Assembly (NCBI GenBank): GCA_016928975.1
Contig: JAFGJR010000179.1
Coordinates: 1-64,000, forward strand
Direction: 5' to 3'
Length of the DNA stretch: 64,000 bases
Origin: Sedimentisphaerales bacterium
GTDB taxonomy: Bacteria; Planctomycetota; Phycisphaerae; Sedimentisphaerales; SG8-4
The position numbers and the translations under genes are program-made. The notes below the pieces were generated by a model. That model was not told the DNA's origin and did not search any database. It saw nothing but the letters and a program-made list of their open reading frames with translations. This document shows positions 31,442-39,811 of the stretch, piece after piece (the stretch's first letter is position 1; each line of letters begins with the position of its first letter).

Positions 31442-31903
31442 ATGTTGATGCGAGTGTTTCTTCTTTGCGCCGTAGGGAACGTGTCCTCGCCGCGGACAGT
31501 CATCTCGGCGATGACATATGCCGGATTTGTCCTGAATGTGTGGGCGCTTGGCACGCTGATAAGATGCCGTCCGCCGCTCGGATGCGACGGCTCCGCACAT
31601 TATTCGTCCGGCCTCTGGGAGCACCATGTAATACGCTTGGTGCAGGTGATGGTCGTCCTGAGCGTCTTCGATCTGGTGTGCACTCTTTTCCATCGTGATC
31701 TGGGTAGTCTCTGGGAGCTCAATCCGCTGGCCGTGCCCCTATTGACACACGGGCCGAGCGTCGTGGTGTTCAAGCTGAGCCTGACTGTCGGCGCAGCTAT
31801 CGTCTTCCTCGTGGCTCGGTCTTGTCGCCTGGCCCAGGTTGGTTGCTGGTGGGTTGTCGTTGCCTATACCATCCTTATTCTCCGCTGGAACAACTGCTAT
31901 TGA
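31442..31903 (+). CDS. Small membrane protein, DUF5658-like
   Basis: A 153-residue protein with about four hydrophobic helices: AMTYAGFVLNVWALGTL, VIRLVQVMVVLSVFDLVCTL, VVVFKLSLTVGAAIVFLVA and VGCWWVVVAYTILIL. The pattern FDLVCTLFHRDLGSLWELNP with NPLAVPLL then a VVFK helix matches my memory of DUF5658 proteins. GAGAG precedes the ATG. It follows the propeller triplet by 33 bases and overlaps the 3' end of the convergent minus-strand gene by 29 bases. Function unknown. Confidence 0.6.
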   Translation: MLMRVFLLCAVGNVSSPRTVISAMTYAGFVLNVWALGTLIRCRPPLGCDGSAHYSSGLWEHHVIRLVQVMVVLSVFDLVCTLFHRDLGSLWELNPLAVPLLTHGPSVVVFKLSLTVGAAIVFLVARSCRLAQVGCWWVVVAYTILILRWNNCY

Positions 31904-33074
31904 TGACTGTGTTACATAGCAGTCTCATGTTTTGCAGATTCAGCACGGCAAAAGATATAGTCACGAGGGGATTGTGGATTGTTGATCCCGGCTCATTCGA
32001 GCCGGCCGAAGCGGGACCAGCCACGGGCGGGCCAGTAGACATAATCCACCCGGCCGATGATGACGGCGTACGGAATGGGGCCGTACCAGCGGCTGTCGGC
32101 GGATGGAAGACGACGATGTCGCCGCGCTGCGGCCGGGCGCGGCGGTAGGCCGTCTTATCCACGAGGATGCGATCATTGACGCCGATGGTGGGCCGCATGG
32201 AAGCGGCAGAGACCCGGAAGGCCTGGAACAGACTGCTGCGGACGTGCAGAGCGAAGCCGAGACAATTGCTCATCACCAGCAGACCCAGCAGCAGATACAC
32301 GACGGGCTGGTTGTACGTCTTCAATTCGTAATCGGGTCTCGTCAGGGCGGCGACCCGATATGCGTCCCATGCGCCGACCAGCGTCAGGCCCAGACTCGCC
32401 GCCACGACCAGCACTCCGAACGCTACGGTCGGGAGCGGACCGGCAAAGGCGAGAAGTAGAATCGACACCGAAATCGCCGCGCTGAACGCCACGCTGAAAA
32501 TCAGGCCTCGGACCAGCCGGCCGGCGTACACCTGCCCCAGCCCCACCATGATGAAAGAAAGAAGCGCCGCCAGCTTGTCTCGCGCGCGGCTGACTCTCGA
32601 TTTGACCGTTCCCAGTCGTACCCCTTCGATCTGGGCGATCTGCTCGTAGGGCAGATGCTCGAATTCGGCCAGGACGAAGGCGGTCCGCTGTTCGAGCGGG
32701 AGAGCCAACAGTTCCCGGTCCAGGGCGGCGAGGAATTCGTGTCGGGCGACGAGGTCCTCCGGTCTGTCCGGTCCCGTCCTTTCGGGCGGCTCCGCCATGC
32801 AGAGCGGCCTTTTCTTCCGGACGGCGTTGACGCTCTTGTTCCGGGCGATGGTGAACAGCCAGGTGGAGAACCGGCTTCGGGCCGGATCGAACGTCCTCAG
32901 CTTCCCGTACGCCGTCAAGAAGACTTCCTGCGCGAGGTCCTCGCAGGTTTGGTCGTCCCCGGTGACATTGCGGACCATCCGCATCACCGGCCCGGCGTAG
33001 CGATCGACGAGCCGCCGGAACGACTCCCCATCCCCCTCCAGGACACGCCGGATAATGTCGGATTCCTGTGCCAT
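31875..33074 (-). CDS. ECF sigma factor fused to a damaged signal peptidase I (S26)
   Basis: A 399-residue frame. Residues 1-172 are a full ECF sigma factor: region 2 with DLAQEVFLTAYGKLRTFDP and STWLFTIARNKSVNAVRKK, region 4 with LPYEQIAQIEGVRLGTVKSR. Without a stop, LLSFIMVGLGQVYAG then begins the membrane part of a planctomycete-type signal peptidase I, with helices near 190-210, 217-237 and 258-277, and SASMRPT providing catalytic Ser292 and QRGDIVVF. The Lys-containing KRVxGxPGD box is missing. After residue 327 the frame is wrong: the adjoining frame at 32097-31993 encodes DSRWYGPIPYAVIIGRVDYV and ends with TGA, the typical SPase end. The last ~70 residues of the annotated frame are therefore probably meaningless. 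Either a true degenerate fusion or an assembly join. Confidence 0.62.
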   Translation of the reverse strand: MAQESDIIRRVLEGDGESFRRLVDRYAGPVMRMVRNVTGDDQTCEDLAQEVFLTAYGKLRTFDPARSRFSTWLFTIARNKSVNAVRKKRPLCMAEPPERTGPDRPEDLVARHEFLAALDRELLALPLEQRTAFVLAEFEHLPYEQIAQIEGVRLGTVKSRVSRARDKLAALLSFIMVGLGQVYAGRLVRGLIFSVAFSAAISVSILLLAFAGPLPTVAFGVLVVAASLGLTLVGAWDAYRVAALTRPDYELKTYNQPVVYLLLGLLVMSNCLGFALHVRSSLFQAFRVSAASMRPTIGVNDRILVDKTAYRRARPQRGDIVVFHPPTAAGTAPFRTPSSSAGWIMSTGPPVAGPASAGSNEPGSTIHNPLVTISFAVLNLQNMRLLCNTVINSSCSSGE

Positions 33075-33521
33075 TGGGCCCACAACGCACGCCTGCATTT
33101 GCCCTGTTATACAAGCAGGTCGCCGGGAAGTTCCACAGAATCGGTGGGTCAGCGGCAGACAGAGGGATGTCACAGGGGAGCACTCCTGGGCCTGCGGTTG
33201 CTTTGCGTCCACGGCGGGTCGGGACGAGAAGGTGATTCGGGAATACATCCGGCGGCAGGAGCAGGAGGATCGTCGCCCGGATCAGATGAAGACGTTCGAC
33301 CAACCGCCACTGACGAATCCAATCGCGGGCAGAGCGTGTATGCCTGATGCCGGGATTCTCGCGACAGAATCCTATTGACGTTCCTCAAGCCGTCTGGACA
33401 ATGCACAAAATGGGCATGGGCCGGCGCCACGCGTGATTCCGGGTGTCCGGCGCGCCCTGGAGCCGAGGGTCGATCCGTAGCGGCCGTCGGTCGCTGAGAA
33501 ACGGACGAATGGAGGTACGAA

Positions 33522-33755
33522 ATGGCCGAGCGCGTGACCTACCACGTGATGCCCGGCGAGCACGGCGGCTGGAATGTCCAGCAGGAGAACTCGGGCAAAG
33601 TTGTCAGCAGCCATCCGTCAAGGACGGAGGCGATCCTTGCCGGACGGGACATGGCCAAGACTCATGAGTACAGTCTGCTCGTTGTGCATGATCGGGACGG
33701 CAAAGCCGAGAGACAATACACCTATGGCCGCCACCCCGGCGGGGACCGAGGGTAG
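33522..33755 (+). CDS. DUF2188-like small protein
   Basis: A 77-residue soluble protein. YHVMPGEHGGWNVQQENSGK, a conserved S-x-H-x-x-R-T-E-A-I segment and LLVVHDRDGKAERQYTYG match the short DUF2188 family, which has a small beta-rich fold of unknown function. GGAGG lies 7 bases before the ATG. It precedes the glycosylase gene by 116 bases. No more specific role can be inferred. Confidence 0.75.
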   Translation: MAERVTYHVMPGEHGGWNVQQENSGKVVSSHPSRTEAILAGRDMAKTHEYSLLVVHDRDGKAERQYTYGRHPGGDRG

Positions 33756-33871
33756 CATGAGCAGCCCTCCTTGTCACACTGCGCTTCCATGTTTTCGGAC
33801 TTGGCCCGGCATGTTGTCGGTATGTGCGTTCGGACCAATGCGGCGGATTCCGCATTCGCGCGGGGTCTGTC

Positions 33872-34423
33872 ATGGCTAAGCTGCCGCGGTCGTTCTATGA
33901 CCGCGATACGGTTGTGGTCGCCCGGGAACTGCTGGGCAAACACCTTGTACGCACGGATGACGGCGTGGAGCGGATCGGGCGGATCGTCGAGGTGGAAGCG
34001 TATCTCGGGCCGCACGATCTGGCAGCTCATTCGGCCAAAGGCCTGACCAGGCGCACGCAGGTCATGTTCGGACCACCCGGCCACGCGTATGTGTACCTGG
34101 TTTACGGCATGTACTGCTGCATGAATGTCGTCACGCAGCCCGAAGGAGTCGCGTCGGCGGTCCTGCTTCGAGCGCTGGAACCGGTCGGGAACATCCAGGG
34201 GCGGACGCAGGGACCCGGGCTGCTCTGTCGGGCCATGCACATCGACAGGCGTCTGAATGGTCATGACCTGCTCAGCGACGACTTCCACATCGCTGCCCCG
34301 AGCAAGTCTGAGAGCTTCGGAATTGTGAAACGGCCCCGCATTGGCGTGGCCTACGCCGGCCCCTGGGCCCGGAGGCTCCTGCGGTTCTACATCAAGGGCA
34401 ATCCCTTCGTTTCGCGAGCGTAG
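33872..34423 (+). CDS. mpg: DNA-3-methyladenine glycosylase (AAG/MPG family)
   Basis: A 183-residue base-excision repair glycosylase that removes alkylated purines. Seen: RSFYDRDTVVVARELLGKHL, the catalytic region GRIVEVEAYLGPHDLAAHS (Glu acts on the nucleophilic water), RTQVMFGPPGHAYVYLVYGM and the RTQGPGLLCRAM purine-binding loop. Length is normal for bacterial members. Start at 33872 (MAKLPRSF) from family alignment; the frame is open upstream to 33824. Confidence 0.9.
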   Translation: MAKLPRSFYDRDTVVVARELLGKHLVRTDDGVERIGRIVEVEAYLGPHDLAAHSAKGLTRRTQVMFGPPGHAYVYLVYGMYCCMNVVTQPEGVASAVLLRALEPVGNIQGRTQGPGLLCRAMHIDRRLNGHDLLSDDFHIAAPSKSESFGIVKRPRIGVAYAGPWARRLLRFYIKGNPFVSRA

Positions 34424-34429
34424 ACCTGT

Positions 34430-34457
34430 TTGAAAGCGAGAAGAGCTGCTATAGTAT
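34430..34457 (+). promoter_or_regulatory. Possible sigma-70 promoter for the exporter operon
   Basis: TTGAAA at 34430-34435 and TAGTAT at 34452-34457, spaced by 16 bases, in the gap before the lipoprotein adaptor gene. TATAGT at 34450 is an overlapping alternative with a shorter 14-base spacer. Sequence match only. Confidence 0.3.
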
Positions 34458-34519
34458 TGCGGATGGCGCGCTGCTGAGCGCACCCCGTCGAGAGTCAATG
34501 CGAGTTGTTGACGGACCAT

Positions 34520-35494
34520 ATGGTCATTAGAGCGTCCACATATCTTGTCAGGGCCGCCGCGATGACGGTGGCCTTGTGCGTCTTTGCCGGCTGCAAGCCT
34601 CCTGAGCCCGAGCAGGCGCAAGGGTACGTCGAGGGCGAGTTCGTGTACGTCGCATCGCCGTTGGCCGGCGCGATGGAGACACTGTACGTGCAGCGAGGCG
34701 CGCAGGTCAAGCAAGGGGATCCGCTGTTTGCGCTGGAGCGCGAGCCGGAGAAGGCGATTGTGGACGAAGCGGCCCAGCGGTTGGCGCAGGCCGTGGCTAC
34801 GCTGGACGATATGAAGAAGGGCAAGCGCCCGACAGAGGTCGAGGCGATTGAAGCACAACTGGGCCAGGCCCGGGCGGCACTGACGCTCTCGCAGGATGAG
34901 CTGGCCCGTCAGGAGCAGCTTTCCGCCGCCGGGGCGACGACGCCACAGAACCTTGACCGGGCTCGCGCCACGCGGGATCAGGACCGCCAGCGCGTCGCGC
35001 AGCTCGAAGCGGACTTGCAGACGGTGCAGCTTGGCGCTCGCAGTGATCAGATTGCCGCTGCTGAGGCGAACGTTCGGGCGCTGGAAGCGGCGCTGGCGCG
35101 GGCGCGGTGGAGTCTCTCGCAGAAGCAGCAGGCCGCACCCCAGAGCGGCCTGGTGTTCGATACGCTCTATCGCTCGGGTGAATGGGTTGCGGCGGGCCGG
35201 CCCGCGGTCATGCTCCTGCCACCTCAGAACGTCAAAGTCCGTGCGTTTGTGCCCGAGACCTGGCTGGCCGCGATTCAGCCGGGCGACCGCGCACAGGTCA
35301 CGGTGGACGGTTTGCCCGAGTCGTTCGTTGGAAGGGTGAGCTTCATCTCGCCCCAGGCGGAGTATACCCCGCCGGTCATCTACAGCCGCCAGAACCGTGA
35401 GAAGCTGGTGTTCATGATTGAAATTGCCTTTGACCCGGAGACAGCGGCGAGACTGCATCCGGGCCAGCCGGTAGACGTGCAGTTCGGGTCCTGA
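34520..35494 (+). CDS. HlyD-family lipoprotein adaptor of an ABC-2 exporter (YbhG-like)
   Basis: A 324-residue periplasmic adaptor. The N-terminus has a lipobox (CVFAGC, Cys near residue 25), so it is probably a lipoprotein. YVEGEFVYVASPLAGAMETL is the first lipoyl half, followed by a long helical hairpin (about 85-190) rich in Ala, Gln and Arg, then VRAFVPETWLAAIQPGDRAQ as the beta-barrel. It is followed 3 bases later by the ATPase gene and then the permease, the same order as ybhG-ybhF-ybhSR in enterobacteria. Start at 34520; an in-frame TTG at 34505 gives no better signal. Confidence 0.85.
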   Translation: MVIRASTYLVRAAAMTVALCVFAGCKPPEPEQAQGYVEGEFVYVASPLAGAMETLYVQRGAQVKQGDPLFALEREPEKAIVDEAAQRLAQAVATLDDMKKGKRPTEVEAIEAQLGQARAALTLSQDELARQEQLSAAGATTPQNLDRARATRDQDRQRVAQLEADLQTVQLGARSDQIAAAEANVRALEAALARARWSLSQKQQAAPQSGLVFDTLYRSGEWVAAGRPAVMLLPPQNVKVRAFVPETWLAAIQPGDRAQVTVDGLPESFVGRVSFISPQAEYTPPVIYSRQNREKLVFMIEIAFDPETAARLHPGQPVDVQFGS

Positions 35495-35497
35495 TCT

Positions 35498-36424
35498 ATG
35501 GCGGATGACCTGGCCATTGATGTCCACGGAATGACCAAGCGGTTCGGTGTCCTCACGGCGGTCAATGGTGTCAGTCTTCAAGTTCGCACGGGCCAGATCT
35601 GCGGCTTTCTCGGCCCCAACGGAAGCGGCAAGACGACGTTCATCCGCATGCTGTGCGGCTTGCTGCGAGCCGACGCCGGCGGTGGCACGTGTCTTGGCTA
35701 CGATGTCATCTCCGACAGCGAGGCGATCAAACGCCAGGTCGGCTACATGACCCAGCGGTTCAGCTTCTGGGAGGACCTGAGCATCGCGGAGAACCTCGAT
35801 TTCGTCGCGCGGATGTACTCCATGAAAGACCGCCGGCGAGTCGTCGGCGAGAGCCTCGAGCGCCTTGGCCTGGCACAGCGGCGCAACCAGCTTGCCGGCC
35901 ATCTTTCGGGCGGCTGGAAGCAGCGGCTCGCCTTGGCGGCGTGCATGATCCACCGGCCGAGATTGCTGTTGCTCGATGAGCCCACCGCGGGCGTGGACCC
36001 CAAGGCCCGCCGCGAGTTCTGGCAGGAGATTCACCAGCTTGCCGCCCAGGGATTGACGTTCCTGGTCGCCACACACTACATGGATGAGGCAGAGCGCTGC
36101 CATCGGCTTGCGTTCATCGTCAGGGGAAATCTCCTCGCGGAAGGCACCGTCGCCGGGGTGATCGATCAATCACACTTGGTCACGTGGTCGGTCGCCGGCC
36201 CGGATCTCGTCGAGCTGGCCAAGCAGCTTCAAGGTCGTCCAGGCGTAGAGCAGGCGGTGCCTTTCGGCAACGCGCTGCATGTCAGTGGCGACAACTCGGC
36301 CGCGCTGGAGCAGGCGATCTCGCCCTTTCGCACGCCGTCCCACCAGTGGCGGCGCATCGACTCCGGGCTCGAAGACGTCTTCATTCACCTCATGGGTCGG
36401 CCGGGGGAGGGGGGGCTGTCATGA
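35498..36424 (+). CDS. ABC transporter ATP-binding protein (ABC-2 type exporter)
   Basis: A 308-residue nucleotide-binding subunit. Walker A GPNGSGKTT near residue 40, Q-loop YMTQRFSFWEDL, signature LSGGWKQRLALA, Walker B LLLLDEPTAGVD and the H-loop ATHYMDEAERC. The C-terminal ~70 residues form the extra domain common in drug/lipid exporter ATPases. It overlaps the permease start by ATGA. Only one ATPase domain is present, unlike the double-domain YbhF, so it would function as a dimer. Confidence 0.92.
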   Translation: MADDLAIDVHGMTKRFGVLTAVNGVSLQVRTGQICGFLGPNGSGKTTFIRMLCGLLRADAGGGTCLGYDVISDSEAIKRQVGYMTQRFSFWEDLSIAENLDFVARMYSMKDRRRVVGESLERLGLAQRRNQLAGHLSGGWKQRLALAACMIHRPRLLLLDEPTAGVDPKARREFWQEIHQLAAQGLTFLVATHYMDEAERCHRLAFIVRGNLLAEGTVAGVIDQSHLVTWSVAGPDLVELAKQLQGRPGVEQAVPFGNALHVSGDNSAALEQAISPFRTPSHQWRRIDSGLEDVFIHLMGRPGEGGLS

Positions 36425-37560
36425 CCCGATGGAGATTCTCCCCGTCGCGATTCTGGGCGGTTGTCGTGAAGGAGTTCATCCAGATGCGCCGGGACCGCGT
36501 GACTTTCGCCATCATGATCGGCATCCCGCTCGTGCAGCTCGTCCTCTTCGGCTTCGCGATCAACTCGGACCCGAGACACCTGGCGACCGCCGTACTGCTG
36601 GCCGACCGGGGGCCCCAGGGCCGGACTCTGCTCTGCGCGCTTCGCAACAGCGGCTACTTCCATTTCGCCAAGGTCGTGACCAGCGAGCTCGAGGCGAGGG
36701 AGGCGCTCGCCCGCGGCCAGGTCCAGTTCGTCGTGAACATTCCTGAGAATTTCACTCGCGATCTTCTCCGCGGCGAGCGGCCCGCGGTCCTCGTGGAGGC
36801 CGACGCCACCGATCCTGCCGCCGCCAGCAACGCGCTCGGCGCCTTGCGGGTCCTGTTGAATTCGGCGTTGCGGAACGACCTCAAGGGCCCGCTCGCCTTC
36901 CTGGCGGGCGTCAACGGTCCCATCGACCTGCGCATCCATCCGATGTACAATCCGGAAGGCATCACGCAGTACAACATCGTGCCCGGCCTGATGGGCGTTG
37001 TGCTCACGATGACTATGATTATCATCACCGGTCTGGCCATCACGCGGGAGCGTGACCGGGGCACGATGGAGAACCTCCTGTCGATGCCCACCCGACCGTT
37101 CGAGGTGCTGATCGGCAAGATCATTCCATACATCCTCGTGGGGTACATCCAGGTGGGCCTGATCCTGGCTGCAGCGAGCTTCGTCTTTGCCGTGCCGATG
37201 GTCGGGAGCCTGGTTCTGCTGCTGGCGGTCGCACTGGTGTTCATCGTCGCGAATCTGGCTGTGGGGATCACAATCTCCACCGTGGGGCGCAACCAGCTTC
37301 AGGCGGTGCAGATGGCGTTCTTCTTCTTCCTGCCGTCCATCATGCTTTCGGGCTTCATGTTTCCGTTTCAGGGCATGCCCCGCTGGGCTCAGATCATCGG
37401 GGAGACCCTGCCACTGACCCATTTCCTGCGGATCATCCGCGGTGTCCTGCTCAAGGGCAACAGCCTGCCCGAGATCCTCCCACAGCTTTGGCCCATCGCT
37501 CTGTTCGCCGCCGTGGCCCTCTCGATCAGCGTGAAGCGCTACCACCGGACACTGGATTGA
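36421..37560 (+). CDS. ABC-2 type exporter permease
   Basis: A 379-residue membrane subunit. One N-terminal helix (FAIMIGIPLVQLVLFGFAI), a large periplasmic domain about 50-195, then five helices starting with VPGLMGVVLTMTMIIITGLA. The RERDRGTMENLLSMPTRPFE loop is characteristic of the ABC-2 membrane family (YbhR/YhhJ-like). A single permease gene is present, so a homodimer is likely. Convergent with the PQQ-propeller gene downstream. Confidence 0.9.
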   Translation: MTRWRFSPSRFWAVVVKEFIQMRRDRVTFAIMIGIPLVQLVLFGFAINSDPRHLATAVLLADRGPQGRTLLCALRNSGYFHFAKVVTSELEAREALARGQVQFVVNIPENFTRDLLRGERPAVLVEADATDPAAASNALGALRVLLNSALRNDLKGPLAFLAGVNGPIDLRIHPMYNPEGITQYNIVPGLMGVVLTMTMIIITGLAITRERDRGTMENLLSMPTRPFEVLIGKIIPYILVGYIQVGLILAAASFVFAVPMVGSLVLLLAVALVFIVANLAVGITISTVGRNQLQAVQMAFFFFLPSIMLSGFMFPFQGMPRWAQIIGETLPLTHFLRIIRGVLLKGNSLPEILPQLWPIALFAAVALSISVKRYHRTLD

Positions 37561-37626
37561 CCGCTCGCGCCTGCGACTTCCGGACGTATGTGTGCGACCA
37601 GACTTCGGGGCGGCCAGTCGCTTCGC

Positions 37627-37648
37627 GAGGGCGGGCGAGGACGCCCTC
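37627..37648. terminator. Short GC hairpin between convergent genes
   Basis: GAGGGCG at 37627-37633 pairs with CGCCCTC at 37642-37648 around an 8-base loop, between the permease and propeller stops. No T-run follows, so it may be a terminator or another interspersed repeat. Confidence 0.3.
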
Positions 37649-37668
37649 CCTACGCGGAGAGGCGGACC

Positions 37669-38919
37669 TTATCTGGACGAGGCTTTGCGGCCGATGCAGA
37701 ACAGGTGCTTGAAGCCTCGCAGGAAGACCTGGCCATTGCTGATCGCCGGCGAGGCGTAGCACGGTTCGCCGAGCTCATATTGTCCCACGCGTTCGAACGC
37801 AGCGCCGGGCTTGATCACGTTCACCTGGCCGTTGTCGTTGATGAAGTAGACCAGTCCGCCCACCAGAACCGGGGAGGCGTGATGCCGGCCCAGCTTTTCC
37901 TGCCAGAGGACCTTGCCCGTGGCGGCCTCGTAGCAGAACGCCGTCCCGCCGTGATTGACGCTGAGCAGAAAGTCGTCGGCGACGATCATTGAAGGAACGT
38001 AGGGCGCTCCTGCATTGTCGCGCCAGACGACGTGAGTGTTGGTGACGTTGCCGCTGCCGTCGGGTCGGATCGCAAACAGGATCTGTTTTGGCCAACTGCT
38101 GCTGACGAACACGAGTCCCGCACGTTCACTGTAAACGGGCGTAGACACGGACTCCTGTGAGGGACCGTCTACTGTCCAGATCTGCCTGCCGGTCTCGGGG
38201 TCGAAGCTCGTCACACAGCGGTCGCCGCACTGAACCAACTGGGTCCGCCCGGCCATGGCCCGGATCAGCGGGGCGCTGTAGCTGATGCCTTGATGGGTAC
38301 GGTTGACGCGCCAGAGTGTTGCACCGGTCGTACAACTCAGGGCGATCAGGAAGGAGTCACCTTTGCTGTCGCCGTCCAGGATGACCTTGTCTCGGAACAA
38401 GACCGGCTCGTTGCTGAACCCCCACTCACCGGTGTGTGTCCCGGGCCGGACCAGCCAGAGTTGCTTTCCGTCGGCCAGGTTGTGTGCGGCCACGACGATT
38501 TCGTCGCCGACGCGGAACGCGGCATACACGCGCTGACCGTCGGTGGCCGGTGTGCCCGAGGCATAGCTGTTCTCTCTGTTGATCTTCTCCAACGGACCTT
38601 CCACGACGGTTCGTTGCCAGAAAGTCCTTCCGCTGGCACGGTCCAGGCAGAGGAGCATTCGCTTCTGGTCGCCGGGCACGGCGGTGGCGGTGCACACACG
38701 GCTGCCCCAGACGATCGGCGAGGCATGTCCCTGGCCCGGCAGCTCCGTCATCCACAGTGCGTTGGCGGGGTCCCAGTTGGTCGGGACATCCCGCTCCAGG
38801 CAGGTGCCGTCCCCGCGCGGGCCTCGCCAACCAGGCCAGGACTCGGCGCTGGCAACCATCGCGAGACTCAAAACAAGAACGCTGGTGAGCAGAATGCTCG
38901 ATGTAGCCGGTCGTCCCAT
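37669..38919 (-). CDS. Secreted PQQ-like beta-propeller repeat protein
   Basis: A 416-residue exported protein. Signal peptide with ILLTSVLVLSLAMVASA. SWPGWRGPRGDGTCLE is the common opening of planctomycete PQQ-like (outer membrane assembly BamB-type) propellers. Blades carry the AxDxxTGxxxW pattern: CLDRASGRTFW, ALSCTTGATLW, SFDPETGRQIW and CYEAATGKVLW. Binding of PQQ cannot be assumed. It stands alone on the minus strand. The start at 38919 begins the signal peptide; an upstream frame to 39000 lacks homology. Confidence 0.85.
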   Translation of the reverse strand: MGRPATSSILLTSVLVLSLAMVASAESWPGWRGPRGDGTCLERDVPTNWDPANALWMTELPGQGHASPIVWGSRVCTATAVPGDQKRMLLCLDRASGRTFWQRTVVEGPLEKINRENSYASGTPATDGQRVYAAFRVGDEIVVAAHNLADGKQLWLVRPGTHTGEWGFSNEPVLFRDKVILDGDSKGDSFLIALSCTTGATLWRVNRTHQGISYSAPLIRAMAGRTQLVQCGDRCVTSFDPETGRQIWTVDGPSQESVSTPVYSERAGLVFVSSSWPKQILFAIRPDGSGNVTNTHVVWRDNAGAPYVPSMIVADDFLLSVNHGGTAFCYEAATGKVLWQEKLGRHHASPVLVGGLVYFINDNGQVNVIKPGAAFERVGQYELGEPCYASPAISNGQVFLRGFKHLFCIGRKASSR

Positions 38920-39024
38920 AATGTATCGTGCCCCCCCTTTGAGATCGAAAACAGGACAGAAGCCGTCAACACTCAGTTCGGCCGTAACATCACACAGCAC
39001 CGGTGCAGCAAGGGAGGATGGCGG

Positions 39025-39483
39025 TCATTTCGCCTTTTTGCGACGTCCGTCGGCCAATTGCTCAAGGCGAGCCTGGGCCTCTCGCTTGCCGATGTGGCGA
39101 AGGGTCGCGATGAGCGCCAGTTGTTGCTTGCGCGGCCGGGCGGTCTCGTGCTCCCAATTGTAGATGGTCTGGTCGGTCACGCCCACGAGCTTGCCATAGT
39201 CTGCGGCGGAGAGCCCCAACCGCTGCCGCTGCGAACGCAGGCCCTTGGCCGTGAATCGCAGACCGTCTGCGTCGAGCTTGGGCACTTGCGCGGATGTCTC
39301 TTTGAGCACTTGCTTCTCCAGAGGACTGACCTTCTGTTGAAGCTCGGATACTCGGCGTTTCATCGCAGCGATGTCTCTGCGGTACTGGGCTGATGCCCTC
39401 CGGAGAGCGTTGGTCTGTCGGCGAACCTCCTTGCGAGCCAGTCGCGAGATCTCCTCCTTGAGTACTGCAGCGATGTTCGGCAT
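39025..39483 (-). CDS. HTH (XRE-like) regulator with N-terminal coiled coil
   Basis: A 152-residue DNA-binding protein. Residues about 20-65 are charged and heptad-like (RRDIAAMKRRVSELQQKV), probably a coiled coil. Residues 80-130 form the XRE-type helix-turn-helix: LRSQRQRLGLSAADYGKLVG and VTDQTIYNWEHETARPRKQQ. The C-terminus is Lys/Arg-rich. Start at 39483 with GGAG 6 bases before it. It is divergent from the secreted gene at 39812, and an inverted repeat overlapping that gene's likely promoter (39670-39690) is a candidate operator. Binding there is inferred. Confidence 0.8.
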   Translation of the reverse strand: MPNIAAVLKEEISRLARKEVRRQTNALRRASAQYRRDIAAMKRRVSELQQKVSPLEKQVLKETSAQVPKLDADGLRFTAKGLRSQRQRLGLSAADYGKLVGVTDQTIYNWEHETARPRKQQLALIATLRHIGKREAQARLEQLADGRRKKAK

Positions 39484-39645
39484 GTCGTTCTCCTGACCCT
39501 CATGGTGTGAATTGGGCTTTGCGCGGCACCGACCCCGGGCGTCGCAACACACGACGTAGATATCAACACCAAGGAGCCCGGCATGTCAACAATAATTCGT
39601 GGTCTTGCCGGGGGGGACGAGGGCCAAAAAATTCCGTCTCTGCTC

Positions 39646-39690
39646 TTGATATGCCTGCCTTCGGCCGGTAGAATAAGGATAGGTTATTCT
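39646..39690 (+). promoter_or_regulatory. Sigma-70-like promoter with overlapping inverted repeat
   Basis: TTGATA at 39646-39651, a 17-base spacer and TAGAAT at 39669-39674 face the secreted gene at 39812. AGAATAA (39670-39676) and TTATTCT (39684-39690) form a perfect 7-base inverted repeat over the -10/+1 area, a good place for a repressor. The rest of the 39484-39811 spacer shows nothing else. Confidence 0.45.
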
Positions 39691-39811
39691 CCGCAGCGTA
39701 TTGGAGGAAAAGGGCGTGCAACTCAACGGACGCGCGACAGAGCCTGGGGGGCAGTGAATCGTTTTGCACAGAGAGTTAGAGGGTTTGAAAGTTCAAGTGA
39801 GGAGAACAGCA

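Noticed and set aside
33722..36169. An 815-codon minus-strand open frame
   Set aside because: It lies opposite well-supported mpg, adaptor and ATPase genes and has low-complexity Arg/His/Leu composition.
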